This document shows, piece after piece, positions 7,683-16,533 of a stretch of 64,000 bases of DNA. This DNA comes from JAAEQG01 sp043803085 (GTDB lineage Bacteria; Planctomycetota; Phycisphaerae; UBA1845): NCBI GenBank assembly GCA_043803085.1, contig JAZDKM010000288.1:1-64000 (forward strand). Direction: 5' to 3'. The notes under the pieces are model-generated. The model ran no database searches and was not told the origin of the DNA. It saw only the letters and a list, made by a program, of their open reading frames with translations. How positions within the stretch are numbered: position 1 is the stretch's first letter; each line of letters starts with the position of its first letter. Made by a program: the position numbers and the translations under genes.

Positions 7683-9749
7683 ATGTCCGTGATGCGTACT
7701 GGACCGGTGTTTCTGTCGTTGGCGGCGAGCGTTCTGGCGGCGGACCTGCCCGTCAAGCGCGTGACGGTGTACAGCAGCGGGGTGGCGTGCTACGAACGCT
7801 CGGGCGCGGTGGACGGCGACGTGACCATCGAGATGCCGTTCAAGACTGAGCAAATCAACGACCTCCTCAAGTCCATGGTGCTGATGGACCCCGGCGGGCG
7901 CGTCGAGCCGGTGGTCTATGCCTCGCAAGACCCCATCGAGAAAGCGCTGCGGGCCTTCGGTATCGATCTCACCCAGCGGCCGCCCTTGCGGGCGCTGTTC
8001 GAGCAATTGCGCGGCGTGCCCATCGAGTTGAAGTTGCACACCCAAGCAGAGCCCGTGAAGGGCAAGATCCTCGGCACCGAGGTCCATCGCGTGGTGGACA
8101 AGAACGGCCAGGCAATGGACCTCGAGTATGTCAACCTGGCCTGCGAAGAAGGCATCCGCTCTTTCGCCCTCGGCGACCTGCGCTCCACGCATCTGCTGGA
8201 TGAGAAGCTCGACGCCGAGTTGAGCCAAGCACTGGGGGTCCTGGCAACTTCCCGCGACGTGAGCAAGAAATCGGTAATGCTGCACTTCGCCGGGCAGGGC
8301 AGTCGGAGAGTGACCGCCGCTTACATCCTGGAAGCGCCCGTGTGGAAGACCAGCTACCGCCTGGTTCTCGGCAAGGACGAGAAGCCGCTTCTGCAGGGCT
8401 GGGCCATGGTAGACAATACCACCGACGAGGACTGGAAGGACGTGCAATTGACACTTGTTTCGGGCCGGCCGATCTCCTTTGTGCAGGATTTATACACCCC
8501 GCTCTACGTGCCACGCCCGGAAGTCAAACCGGAAATCTACGCCTCGCTCCGCCCGCAGAAGTACGAGGGCGACATGTTCGCGGAGGCGGCGGAGAAGAGG
8601 CCGCCAGAGGCCCCGCCGCCCGCCCCCGAGGCCAAGGCGAAGTTAGCCATGCGCGGCAGAGCAGGCGGCGCTAAGGGCGAGGCGGCTCAGGAAGGCATTG
8701 CTTACGCCTTGCAAGCTGCTCCTGCGGCGGTGGCCGGGGAGGCCATTACCGCAACGGCGGCCGGGGTGGCTTCGATGGCGCAGGCCGCGGAAGCCGGCGA
8801 ACTGTTCAAGTACGCCATCCAAGCGCCGGTGACCATCGCACGGCAGAAAGCGGCCATGCTCCCCATCGTCAACGAGGCGGTCGAAATCGAGAAGCTGTCG
8901 ATCTACAACCAGAGCGTGCAGGCCAAATACCCGCTCAATGGGGTCCACCTGACCAACTCGACCAAGCTGAACCTGATGCAGGGACCCGTGACCGTCTTCG
9001 ACGAAAGCATCTACGCCGGCGATGCCCAACTCGACAATATGAACCCCGCCGAAAAGCGTTTGATCTCCTATGCCGTGGACCTGGAGCGGGAAGTGGTGGT
9101 CGATGCTCAGTCGGCCCCCCAGCAGACCGTCTCGATGTGGATCAAGAAGGGCACGCTGTACCTCAAGAACAAGTTTGAGCAAACCCGGCTTTACCGGATC
9201 AAGAACAAAGGTGACGCCAACCGCACGATGCTGGTCGAGCATCCCTACCAGGCCGATTGGACGCTGGTCGAGCCGAAGGAGCCGTTCGAGCGTACGGCCG
9301 CACTCTACCGCTTCAAATTCGAGGCCAAGGCCGGCAAGACCGACACCCTGACGGTGCGTGAGGAGCGGGTGACGGACCAGGCGGTGGTCATCCGCAGCAG
9401 CGGGCTGGACACCATTCAGCTTTACCTGCGCTCCAAGGTCATCAGCAAGAAGGTGCAGGAAGCGCTGCAGAAAGTGGTGACCATGCGGACCGCCCTGGAA
9501 CAGCAGGAGCGTGAGGTGGACCGCCTCAAGACCAAGCTCCGCTCGATCCAGGACGAGCAGGAACGTCTGCGGGCCAACCTCGGCGCCGTGCAGCAGGATT
9601 CCGACCTGTACCGCCGCTACATTACCAAGCTGGAGAAACAGGAGACCGAGATCGAGCAGCACCAGGGCGCCCTGGCCGAAGCCGAAGCCAAGGTCGAGAA
9701 GCTGCGCCGCGAGTTGGACGACTACCTGTTGAACCTCGACGTGGAGTAG
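7683..9749 (+). CDS. exported DUF4139-type protein with C-terminal coiled coil
   Basis: The 688-residue product starts with a short hydrophobic export signal (TGPVFLSLAASVLAADLP). It continues with VKRVTVYSSGVACYERSG, the N-terminal signature of DUF4139/MuiA-like proteins. The middle repeats the family pattern of beta-rich segments (WKTSYRLVLG, GWAMVDNTTDEDWKDVQLTLVSG). A Pro/Ala/Gly-rich low-complexity linker sits at about residues 295-370. The last 90 residues form a charged heptad coiled coil (TALEQQEREVDRLKTKLRS onward). Family members are envelope proteins of unknown biochemical role, some linked to exopolysaccharide regulation. The start at 7683 is chosen over an in-frame ATG at 7647 because the signal begins there. 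Confidence 0.75.
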   Translation: MSVMRTGPVFLSLAASVLAADLPVKRVTVYSSGVACYERSGAVDGDVTIEMPFKTEQINDLLKSMVLMDPGGRVEPVVYASQDPIEKALRAFGIDLTQRPPLRALFEQLRGVPIELKLHTQAEPVKGKILGTEVHRVVDKNGQAMDLEYVNLACEEGIRSFALGDLRSTHLLDEKLDAELSQALGVLATSRDVSKKSVMLHFAGQGSRRVTAAYILEAPVWKTSYRLVLGKDEKPLLQGWAMVDNTTDEDWKDVQLTLVSGRPISFVQDLYTPLYVPRPEVKPEIYASLRPQKYEGDMFAEAAEKRPPEAPPPAPEAKAKLAMRGRAGGAKGEAAQEGIAYALQAAPAAVAGEAITATAAGVASMAQAAEAGELFKYAIQAPVTIARQKAAMLPIVNEAVEIEKLSIYNQSVQAKYPLNGVHLTNSTKLNLMQGPVTVFDESIYAGDAQLDNMNPAEKRLISYAVDLEREVVVDAQSAPQQTVSMWIKKGTLYLKNKFEQTRLYRIKNKGDANRTMLVEHPYQADWTLVEPKEPFERTAALYRFKFEAKAGKTDTLTVREERVTDQAVVIRSSGLDTIQLYLRSKVISKKVQEALQKVVTMRTALEQQEREVDRLKTKLRSIQDEQERLRANLGAVQQDSDLYRRYITKLEKQETEIEQHQGALAEAEAKVEKLRRELDDYLLNLDVE

Positions 9750-9786
9750 CGCGGGAGCGGCTGACCCAAGCCCGTCGCGCAGCGTT

Positions 9787-9800
9787 TGCCCGATCGGGCA
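9787..9800. promoter_or_regulatory. 14-base perfect palindrome upstream of glutamine synthetase
   Basis: TGCCCGATCGGGCA is a perfect palindrome in the 153-base gap before the glutamine synthetase gene. It could be an operator or the hairpin of a weak terminator of the preceding gene. No T run follows it. Confidence 0.3.
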
Positions 9801-9902
9801 CCTATTCCGACGAACCCACCGGAGTCCGCCGGTACACTGGCACGGCAGGTGCAAGTGATCGTCTGCGGGCTCGGGGAGATGGAGTTTTAGCGAGGTGGCC
9901 TT

Positions 9903-11321
9903 ATGTTTGATTCCCCCGCCCAGGCACTCAAGTACATTGCCGACCACGACATAGCGATGGTCGATCTCAAAGTGGTCGGCGTCGCGGGACAATGGCTCCA
10001 CATCACCATCCCAGCGCGGAATTTCACGCAGAAGCATTTCGAGGAGGGGGTCGGGTACGACGGCTCCTCGGGAGCCGGTTTCGGGCGGGTGGAGTGCGGG
10101 GACGTGGCCGCCCTGCCGGAACCGGAGATGGCCTTCATCGACCCGTTCTGGGAGCACCCCACGCTCAGCCTGCTGTGCAACACGGTGAGCGCGGATACCA
10201 AGCAGCCGTTCGCCGCCGACCCCCGAGGCATCGCCCGGCGGGCGGTGACTTACCTGCGGGCTTCCGGCATCGCCGACGAAGCCTGGATGGCCCCGGAGTT
10301 CGAATTTCACGTGTTTGACCGCGTCGAGGTGCTCAACGACCCCTACTATATCAGCGTCCGTATTCAGTCCTCCGAGGTGGAATCGGACGGGACCACCCCG
10401 GGCATCGCCCTCAAGCGGGGGTACATGCGCGTTCCGCCGACCGAGCAACTCCACGACCTGCGCTCGGAGGTTTGCCTGACCCTGGAGCGGATGGCCGTCC
10501 CCGTACGCTATCACCATCACGAAGTGGGGGCGCCGGGCCAGTGCGAAATCGAGGTCGACCTGGACACCCTAGTGCGTGCGGCCGACCGGACCATGCTGAT
10601 TAAGTACGTCATCAAGAACGTGGCCCGGCGGCGGGGCAAACTGGCCACCTTCATGCCCAAGCCCGTTTTCGGGGAGGCCGGCAATGGCATGCACGTGCAT
10701 CAGCGGCTGGAGAAGGGCGGTAAGCCGCTTTTCTACGATGAGCGCGAGCGGAACTACGCCAACCTGAGCACGACGGCCCTGCAATATGTCGCGGGCTTGC
10801 TGCGGCACGCCGGGGCCTTGACCGGACTGACCAATCCCTCCACCAACTCATTCAAGCGTCTGGTGGAAGGGTATGAGGCCCCGGTGCATCTGTTCTTCTC
10901 GCTGGCCAACCGCTCGGCGGCCATTCGCGTGCCGCGCTACGCGGTCTCGCCCCGAGACAAACGCATCGAGTATCGCCCGCCCGACTTCACCGGTAACATC
11001 TATCTCTCCCTGGCGGCGATGCTCATGGCCGGCCTGGACGGAATCAAGCAGAAACTGGACCCGGCCGACCACAACTTCGGCCCCTTTGACGTGGATATCG
11101 CCAGACAGGACATCGCTCTCCAGAGCAAGATCGCCCAATTGCCGCGCTCCCTTTATGACGCACTGGCCGCTCTCGAGCGCGATCGTGATTTCCTGGTCAA
11201 AGGCGAGGTCTTCCCACCGACTTTCGTCGACGCCTGGGTGGCGCTGAAACGCGCCGACGAAACCGAGCTGATTGCCACCCGGCCGCACCCGTATGAGTTC
11301 GAGTTATATCTGGACGTGTAG
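9903..11321 (+). CDS. glnA: type I glutamine synthetase
   Basis: The enzyme makes glutamine from glutamate, ammonia and ATP in the cytoplasm. The 472-residue length is normal for the dodecameric class. Signature segments include FEEGVGYDGSSGAGFG near residue 45, the metal ligand region APEFEFHVFD, HHEVGAPGQCEIEVD, KPVFGEAGNGMHVHQ and NPSTNSFKRLV. Strikingly, the position of the adenylylated Tyr (NLYDLPPE in enteric enzymes) reads HNFGPFDVDI, so no target Tyr is present and adenylylation control is not expected. A GAGGTGG ribosome site precedes the ATG. A flavoprotein fragment lies 40 bases downstream. Confidence 0.95.
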   Translation: MFDSPAQALKYIADHDIAMVDLKVVGVAGQWLHITIPARNFTQKHFEEGVGYDGSSGAGFGRVECGDVAALPEPEMAFIDPFWEHPTLSLLCNTVSADTKQPFAADPRGIARRAVTYLRASGIADEAWMAPEFEFHVFDRVEVLNDPYYISVRIQSSEVESDGTTPGIALKRGYMRVPPTEQLHDLRSEVCLTLERMAVPVRYHHHEVGAPGQCEIEVDLDTLVRAADRTMLIKYVIKNVARRRGKLATFMPKPVFGEAGNGMHVHQRLEKGGKPLFYDERERNYANLSTTALQYVAGLLRHAGALTGLTNPSTNSFKRLVEGYEAPVHLFFSLANRSAAIRVPRYAVSPRDKRIEYRPPDFTGNIYLSLAAMLMAGLDGIKQKLDPADHNFGPFDVDIARQDIALQSKIAQLPRSLYDALAALERDRDFLVKGEVFPPTFVDAWVALKRADETELIATRPHPYEFELYLDV

Positions 11322-11360
11322 CGCGGAGTCCGCCAGTGACTACGAATCAGCGTCGCCGAA

Positions 11361-11678
11361 ATGGGCCGGCTGCTTCCCGCCGAGCAGGCTATGGCCTTCA
11401 GCGTCGAGTACGCAAGCGTCATGCTCTTCGGGCGGGCACGGGCGGTGACCGACCCCGTGTCGGCACGGCGTGCCTTACAACGGTTGCTGAACAAGTACTT
11501 TGGCCACCTTCAGCCCGGGCGCGACTATCATCCGATCACGGATGCGGAGTTGGCGCTCACTTCCGTCTTTCAGGTGGAAATCGCCGCGTGGAGCGGAAAG
11601 CAGAAGCGCGCGCCGGCTGACTTTCCTGGGGCCTTCGACTATCCGCCTCCCGGGCCAGGTCGAGCCGGTCGGGCCTAA
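11361..11678 (+). pseudogene. C-terminal part of a pyridoxamine-phosphate-oxidase-like (NimA-type) flavoprotein
   Basis: The 105-residue frame carries the C-terminal half of NimA-type FMN-binding split-barrel proteins: SVEYASVMLFGRARAV, then RRALQRLLNKYFG, then ITDAELALTSVFQVEIAAWS and GKQKRAP. Complete members are about 150-200 residues. The N-terminal half that builds much of the FMN site is missing, and only 39 bases separate this frame from the glutamine synthetase stop. It is therefore most likely a 5'-truncated remnant, perhaps left by the deletion that joined it to glnA. Confidence 0.6.
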
Positions 11679-11811
11679 TCAGTCGGCCGAGGGTGCTCTC
11701 GGCGACCGGAGGTCTGGGGGTTTTACCCCACGACCTCGTTTCACTATCTTATCCAGTATACCCAGATTCATAGCATTGGTGCCGAATTCATTCTCCGAAT
11801 TACCCCAGGTG

Positions 11812-11841
11812 GAAAAACCCCCATTTTTCGGAGGTTTTTTC
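11812..11841 (+). terminator. possible terminator hairpin
   Basis: An AAAAACC/GGTTTTTT pairing surrounds a C-rich and T-rich loop and ends in a T run, in an unusually AT-rich stretch (11740-11880). It could end transcription from the glnA side. The stem is weak, so confidence is low. Confidence 0.35.
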
Positions 11842-12010
11842 AAGAATTCGCTGGTAATTCCCTCGTGGAGGTGCTAATAAGCGTGTTAGCGGTTGTAGGA
11901 AGACTGGTCAAGATACGTAAATTCACTCAAGCTGCTCCTCCTTTATGACGATGCGCCGGATAACCGCAAGGGGGGCCAAGCAGCAACGGGTGAACCAATC
12001 GACCGGTGAG

Positions 12011-12033
12011 TTTCGTTGAGTCGATTAACGAAA
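12011..12033 (+). promoter_or_regulatory. inverted repeat overlapping the ribosome site of a tiny ORF
   Basis: TTTCGTT (12011-12017) pairs perfectly with AACGAAA (12027-12033). The 3' arm runs into the AAAGGA ribosome site of the 21-codon frame at 12045, so the hairpin could hide that site. Confidence 0.4.
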
Positions 12034-12044
12034 GGAACGGTACG

Positions 12045-12110
12045 ATGGTAGAGTTGCTGTTCAACTTCTATGACTGGCTACGGGCGTTCATCGATCGGAT
12101 CCCTTGTTAG
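12045..12110 (+). CDS. tiny amphipathic peptide (21 residues), unknown
   Basis: The frame begins MVELLFNFYDWLRAFIDR and ends IPC-stop. It has an AAAGGA ribosome site 8 bases upstream and a hairpin over that site. The residue pattern, alternating hydrophobic with Asp/Arg, would make an amphipathic helix. It could be a leader peptide, a small membrane-active peptide or chance. No family is recognised. A second tiny frame follows 12 bases later. Confidence 0.35.
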   Translation: MVELLFNFYDWLRAFIDRIPC

Positions 12111-12122
12111 GGGCGGACGACC

Positions 12123-12173
12123 ATGATCGAAGTCATCACCCAAATTGATGACATCATCATCGGCGAGCGCTAA
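12123..12173 (+). CDS. tiny peptide (16 residues), unknown
   Basis: The frame encodes MIEVITQIDDIIIGER and stops with TAA. It follows the 21-residue frame at 12045 by 12 bases, and a GGGGCGG sequence precedes its ATG. The alternation of Ile with acidic residues is regular. There is no homology evidence. It is listed because the two frames are close together and each has a plausible ribosome site. Confidence 0.25.
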   Translation: MIEVITQIDDIIIGER

Positions 12174-12206
12174 GCGTCGCCCGCCGGCTTGGGATCGTTG
12201 GGGGCG

Positions 12207-12223
12207 CCGACCGTGAGGGTCGG
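12207..12223 (-). terminator. hairpin directly after the radical SAM gene
   Basis: CCGACC and GGTCGG pair around a 5-base loop, starting one base past the stop codon of the minus-strand gene. There is no T run, so a termination role is only suggested by position. Confidence 0.35.
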
Positions 12224-13099
12224 TCAGGCGGGCCAAACGCCGTAGTACGTCGCGACGGGGAGGGCGGTGACGCGAACGACCGCGGTCGCGATGGCGCCGA
12301 GTTCACCATTACTCAGGGGCGTGGCGTAGCTTTCCCCAGGCGGCCGGGCAACGGTGTAGATTTGCACTTGCGCGATGCGCCCGCCGGCGCGGAGGATGTC
12401 GAGGAGGCGCGTGCTAAACGCCTCCACCTCTTCGGAAGCTGGCGGGGTGTCGTGCAAGCGCATCCACAGGGACTGAATACACAGCGGCCTGACGCGGGCG
12501 GCGTGGATGATGTTTTCCACGACGTGGGTGAGAGAGGTATTCGGACGGTTCACGGCCTTAAAGTAGGCTTCCGTGCCCGCGTCCAGCTTGGTCCAGATCT
12601 CGCCCTGGTGGGCGTCCATCATTTCCAGCCCGGCGAGCACGTTCGGTCGCGTCAGATAGCACGCGTCGGTGATCAAAACGAGCTTGACCTGATCCAGTCC
12701 GTGGGCCTGCTTGAGCTCGGCCGCTAGTTGGACCGCCTCGGCAAACACCGGGCAGGTGGTCGGCTCGCCATCGCCCGAGAAGGCGATGTCGCGGAGCGGC
12801 CGCAACTCCGCGGGCACGTTCGCAAACCGCGGATGCTCCAACAGTGACCCGTCCGTGGCCCAGAGGAGCATCACATCCAGTTCGCCACGCAGCATCGCCA
12901 GGTCCACCTCACGCACCCGCGGCGTCCCCGCCCGGTCCACCTGGCAATAAACACAAGCGAAGTTACAGGCCGTGTCCGGGTTCAGATTGATCCCTATGCT
13001 CAGGCCCCCACTCCGCCGCGAGATCACCGGATAAACATACAGGTTGCCAGCCCAGTCGCGGGGGTGTTCGGTAAAGATGTGTAGTGGGTATCGTTTCAC
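12224..13099 (-). CDS. radical SAM protein
   Basis: The enzyme should cleave S-adenosylmethionine with a [4Fe-4S] cluster held by CNFACVYC (CxxxCxxC), about 43 residues from the start chosen here. FSGDGEPTT matches the SAM-binding GGE-like motif. The segment HPRDWAGNLYVYPVISRRS marks a family of about 300 residues known to me only as uncharacterised radical SAM proteins related to COG0731. I place the start at a GTG at 13099 (VKRYPLHIF). The frame is open to an ATG at 13273, but that extension reads like spacer, including a CTGAAAGCTGATAGCT-type repeat. Substrate and pathway are unknown, and neighbours give no hint. Confidence 0.78.
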   Translation of the reverse strand: MKRYPLHIFTEHPRDWAGNLYVYPVISRRSGGLSIGINLNPDTACNFACVYCQVDRAGTPRVREVDLAMLRGELDVMLLWATDGSLLEHPRFANVPAELRPLRDIAFSGDGEPTTCPVFAEAVQLAAELKQAHGLDQVKLVLITDACYLTRPNVLAGLEMMDAHQGEIWTKLDAGTEAYFKAVNRPNTSLTHVVENIIHAARVRPLCIQSLWMRLHDTPPASEEVEAFSTRLLDILRAGGRIAQVQIYTVARPPGESYATPLSNGELGAIATAVVRVTALPVATYYGVWPA

Positions 13100-13414
13100 C
13101 GGATCTCTCGCTGAGTCAAGATAGCTATCAGCTTTCAGCCGCAATTCCCAATCGGAGGATATTAAGCGGCGCCGACGGTTGAGGCTACACCAAGGGCACG
13201 GAACCCCACCATCCATAGCCCATCTATGAAGCAGAGTCTGCCAAACCGCCGGGGTGAGAGCGGATTTTTCCACCCCCGCTTGGACCGCTTGCTCTGAGAG
13301 CAGTAGAAGGTAGAGTAGGCTGGGGCTTGCGGAGCGAACCGGGCCTTTGAAGGCCCGTGGAGCGGTCCGGCGTTTCGCTCAGCCATCTGGTGCCATCAAG
13401 CGAGTAACCGACCG
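13100..13414. other. spacer between radical SAM gene and apt, with two hairpins
   Basis: No gene is supported, although the radical SAM frame stays open here. Two palindromes are present: TGCTCT/AGAGCA near 13290-13303 and CGGGCCT/AGGCCCG with a TTGA loop at 13340-13357. They resemble the dispersed stem-loop family. Confidence 0.45.
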
Positions 13415-13945
13415 ATGGACATGGTCAACCTCTGGGACCTGATTCGCGACGTGCCCGATTTTCCCAAGCCGGGGATCCTCTTCAAGGACATCACCCCGTT
13501 GCTGGCGGACCCGGCCGGGCTGTCCCTCGCCGTCGAATACCTCACCCAGCCCTTCCGGAGCATGTCCATTGACGTGGTGGTCGGGGCGGAGTCGCGCGGG
13601 TTCATCTTCGGCACCGCGGTGGCGCGGAACCTGTCGGCCGGCTTCGTCCCCATCCGCAAACCGGGCAGGCTGCCCTGCAAGACGCGCTCGGAAGAATACG
13701 CCCTCGAATACGGCGTGGATCGGTTGGAAATCCACGAGGACGCCATCCGGCCGGGCATGCAAGTCCTGATGATCGACGACCTTCTGGCCACCGGCGGAAC
13801 GATGGCGGCCTGCTGCCGGCTTGTCGAATCGTTGGGCGGCAAGATTGCCGGCGTCGCCTTCCTGATCGAGCTGTGCTTCCTCCACGGGCGCAAAGCCCTT
13901 GCCAAGTACCCGATCCACTCGGTTCTCGAAGTCCGGGACGCGTGA
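13415..13945 (+). CDS. apt: adenine phosphoribosyltransferase
   Basis: The enzyme salvages adenine by transferring it to PRPP, giving AMP and pyrophosphate in the cytoplasm. The 176-residue length is standard. The N-terminus IRDVPDFPKPGILFKDITPL is the family signature. AESRGFIFG and the PRPP-binding motif VLMIDDLLATGGTM are intact. It stands alone on the plus strand, with the minus-strand ctpA gene converging on it. No regulation is visible. Confidence 0.95.
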   Translation: MDMVNLWDLIRDVPDFPKPGILFKDITPLLADPAGLSLAVEYLTQPFRSMSIDVVVGAESRGFIFGTAVARNLSAGFVPIRKPGRLPCKTRSEEYALEYGVDRLEIHEDAIRPGMQVLMIDDLLATGGTMAACCRLVESLGGKIAGVAFLIELCFLHGRKALAKYPIHSVLEVRDA

Positions 13946-14116
13946 GTTCTCTGTCCTGTGCGATTGATGAGTATTCCGACGTTACTCTGGTGCCGGCTCT
14001 TGGATCTGTTCTAGCCTCTCCGCGTGGTCGGGTAGAATGCCGGCGTGGACGAGCTGCGGCACCACAGTGGCCCACCGTAGTTCGCGAGCAAAGACCGTCT
14101 TGAAGACCGGCAGCGC

Positions 14117-15466
14117 CTAGTCGAGTTGTCCGTTGGCCGTCAGGGGCACCGACGGCGCGACCAACTCCAGCGCTTTGGCCAATTGACGGTCGATGAAGAT
14201 GCTCGGTCCAGTTGGTCCCGTCAGGCGGGTGGTCGTCGGAATGCGGGCGACATCCTGCGTCGTCGGGAAGTCGACGGCCGCGTCTACGAGACGCCGAGAC
14301 TCCTGGATTGCCTCCAACTCCTCGTCCGTCAGGACCACTTCGACATCGGGAATAATGCCCCAATCCTCGGTGGCGGCGTTGGCAGGCGTCTTATGGATGA
14401 TGCGGCCGTTAGGCAGTTTGTAGTACGCGACAGTCAGCCGCAGCGCCGCCGCCCGGTCGCGCAGGTCGATGACGTGCTGCACCACGCCCTTGCCGAGGGA
14501 ACGAGTACCCACTACCGTAGCCCGCCCATGGGCCTGTAGGGAACCGGCGACAATCTCCGCGGCACTGGCCGACGCGCCGTTGATGAGCACCACCAATTCG
14601 ACGTCCCCAAACTCGCCCTCCTGGTGCGCATAGTACTGGGACACGGCCTGGCGGCGTGTCACGGTCGAGACGATGATCCCTTCGGACACGAACCGGTCCA
14701 CCATGTCGATGGCTTGCGACATGAGACCGCCGCCGTTGAACCGCAAATCGAGGATGAGTGCCTGAACGCCGGTCTCGCGGAACTCGTCGAGTGCCGCGTC
14801 GAAGTCGTCTGTGGTATTACCCTGAAAACTGGCGACACGCACATAGGCGACGGCGCCCACGGGGTCGATCACGTAATCCCAGTGTCCCGGCGCGAGGTGG
14901 CGGAACCCCTTCACCCCGTGGACGCTCACCGGGCCGCGGGACACCACGATGTCTTCGGCCTCCTCATTACCGCGGTGCCGGACGGTCAGGGTGACATGGC
15001 TGCCGGCGGGTCCGTAGAGTGACTCGCTCACGTCGGAAACGGTCAGATCGTCGGTGAGGCGGTCGTCCACGGCGAGAATCACGTCGCCCGCCCGGATACC
15101 GGCGTGGACTGCGGGCCCGTCCTCCAGGGGCGCGATGACCATGAGCTGCCCGCGGTGGATGCCGGTCTCGACGCCGATGCCGATGTAGCGGCCCGTGGTG
15201 CTGCGGCGGAACGACTCCATCTCAGCCGGGCCGATGTAGCCACTATACGGATCGAGTTGGCGCATCATGCCGCGGACCGCACCTTCCAGCAATCGGGTGT
15301 CGGTAATGGGCTCCACGTAGTTCTGGCGGATGAGGGCATCGACCTCCAGAAGAGGGCCGTAGGAGCGTTGGAGCGGATCGGGCTCCGCCGCCATCCGGGG
15401 GAAGCGGAAAAACAAAACCGCGATCCCAAGAATGACCGCCAGCCAGACTAGGTTGCGTCGTGACAC
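14117..15466 (-). CDS. C-terminal processing protease, S41 family (CtpA-like)
   Basis: This is a membrane-anchored periplasmic serine protease. An N-terminal membrane segment (LVWLAVILGIAVLFF) is followed by a tail-interacting region and a PDZ domain at about residues 95-180 (GIGVETGIHRGQLMVIAPLE, then AGIRAGDVILAVDD). The S41 catalytic core shows the nucleophile in NGASASAAEIVAGSL and the general-base Lys in SLGKGVV. The start is a GTG whose G is shared with the TAG stop of the upstream membrane-protein gene, so translation is coupled. It is the last gene of a tight series with an M16 peptidase and a membrane protein, suggesting envelope protein turnover. Length (449) is typical. Confidence 0.92.
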   Translation of the reverse strand: MSRRNLVWLAVILGIAVLFFRFPRMAAEPDPLQRSYGPLLEVDALIRQNYVEPITDTRLLEGAVRGMMRQLDPYSGYIGPAEMESFRRSTTGRYIGIGVETGIHRGQLMVIAPLEDGPAVHAGIRAGDVILAVDDRLTDDLTVSDVSESLYGPAGSHVTLTVRHRGNEEAEDIVVSRGPVSVHGVKGFRHLAPGHWDYVIDPVGAVAYVRVASFQGNTTDDFDAALDEFRETGVQALILDLRFNGGGLMSQAIDMVDRFVSEGIIVSTVTRRQAVSQYYAHQEGEFGDVELVVLINGASASAAEIVAGSLQAHGRATVVGTRSLGKGVVQHVIDLRDRAAALRLTVAYYKLPNGRIIHKTPANAATEDWGIIPDVEVVLTDEELEAIQESRRLVDAAVDFPTTQDVARIPTTTRLTGPTGPSIFIDRQLAKALELVAPSVPLTANGQLD

Positions 15467-16530
15467 TAGCGAACCACTACGCGGGTCACCAGCAGGATCC
15501 AGGCAAACGAGGACTGGATGACCAGCGCTTTGACGTAGGTTTTAGCCGTGGGTGCGTCGCTCCCGAAGCCGCCGTGCCGTTGCGCGTACCATAGTCCGAC
15601 GGCCGTCACCACGCACGATGAGAGCACGAGCACGATCGCGCCGGAAGTCAGCCCGCGCCTCCATGACGGGCGCGCGGCGCCGGCCAGGGCCGCAACCACC
15701 ATCACGCCGAACCACACGGTCTGCGATGCCCGGACCGGCCACTGGCCCTTATAAGACAGCCAGGTAAAGACCATCAAGGCGATCAAAGCCCCGCCGCCGA
15801 CCGCGCCCAGCCCCACGGCACCGGTCCGCGACGAGCTCGCGCAGACGGCCCAGGCCAGCAGCGCGAAAGCGGCCGCATACGCGAATTGGACAGCGCGCGG
15901 AAAGTCGGGGAGCGCGCTGCTGGGACGAGGCCAATACTCCCAAGTGATGAGGGCGACCACTGTGAGCATCATCGCCGCAAGCACGCGCGCAGGCCGGGCC
16001 TGTCCAGGACTCGCCAGCCAACCTCCGATGCCGGCACCCCCCGTCATGGCCAGCCAACAAGCCACCACGGTCATCGTTCCGAGCCAGGCGTACATGACGG
16101 CGGTGAGCCACCACAAGACCGCCTGGGACTGAGCAGACTGAGCGGCCAGGGACTCCTGAGATTGGGCGCCCCGCGCAACCTCGGGGGTCGTCGGGGTCTC
16201 TTCCAGGTCCATCACGGCCTCGTCGAGCCCGCCTCCCGCGGGCTGGGCCGGGTTGGCCAACTCCGGAGGCGGAGGCTTGAAACCCAAGACCTGTGACCAG
16301 TCCACCAGGCCCGGAAGGTGAACCACGGCGTCGCAGTAAGCGCCGCCAAGGAAGTGCCGTACTGGGAACCAAGTGACGTAGAGCCACACCGCGGCCACCA
16401 ACAGCGTGACACATCCCAGCCACCGCCGGCCATTGACTTGGAGCGGAGGTGTGCTCCGCTTGGCGCGGGGAGAAACGACTCCGCCTTCAGAGTAGACGAC
16501 CGTGATGTTCAGGTCCTGCTGCGTCGCCAT
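15466..16530 (-). CDS. multi-pass membrane protein, unknown
   Basis: The 354-residue product has a first membrane segment near residues 37-57 (WLGCVTLLVAAVWLYVTWF). An extracytoplasmic Pro/Gln-rich loop follows. About six more hydrophobic segments come after residue 140 (WWLTAVMYAWLGTMTVVACWL, VLAAMMLTVVALITWEYW and others). I recognise no family. It starts 3 bases after the M16 stop and overlaps the ctpA start by one base, so the three form one translational unit. A role supporting the protease genes is inferred from position only. Confidence 0.65.
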   Translation of the reverse strand: MATQQDLNITVVYSEGGVVSPRAKRSTPPLQVNGRRWLGCVTLLVAAVWLYVTWFPVRHFLGGAYCDAVVHLPGLVDWSQVLGFKPPPPELANPAQPAGGGLDEAVMDLEETPTTPEVARGAQSQESLAAQSAQSQAVLWWLTAVMYAWLGTMTVVACWLAMTGGAGIGGWLASPGQARPARVLAAMMLTVVALITWEYWPRPSSALPDFPRAVQFAYAAAFALLAWAVCASSSRTGAVGLGAVGGGALIALMVFTWLSYKGQWPVRASQTVWFGVMVVAALAGAARPSWRRGLTSGAIVLVLSSCVVTAVGLWYAQRHGGFGSDAPTAKTYVKALVIQSSFAWILLVTRVVVR

Positions 16531-16533
16531 CGC

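Noticed and set aside
8643..10520. 625-codon open frame on the minus strand across the DUF4139 and glutamine synthetase genes
   Set aside because: It spans two well-supported plus-strand genes and the spacer between them, has no family motif and is a by-product of high GC.
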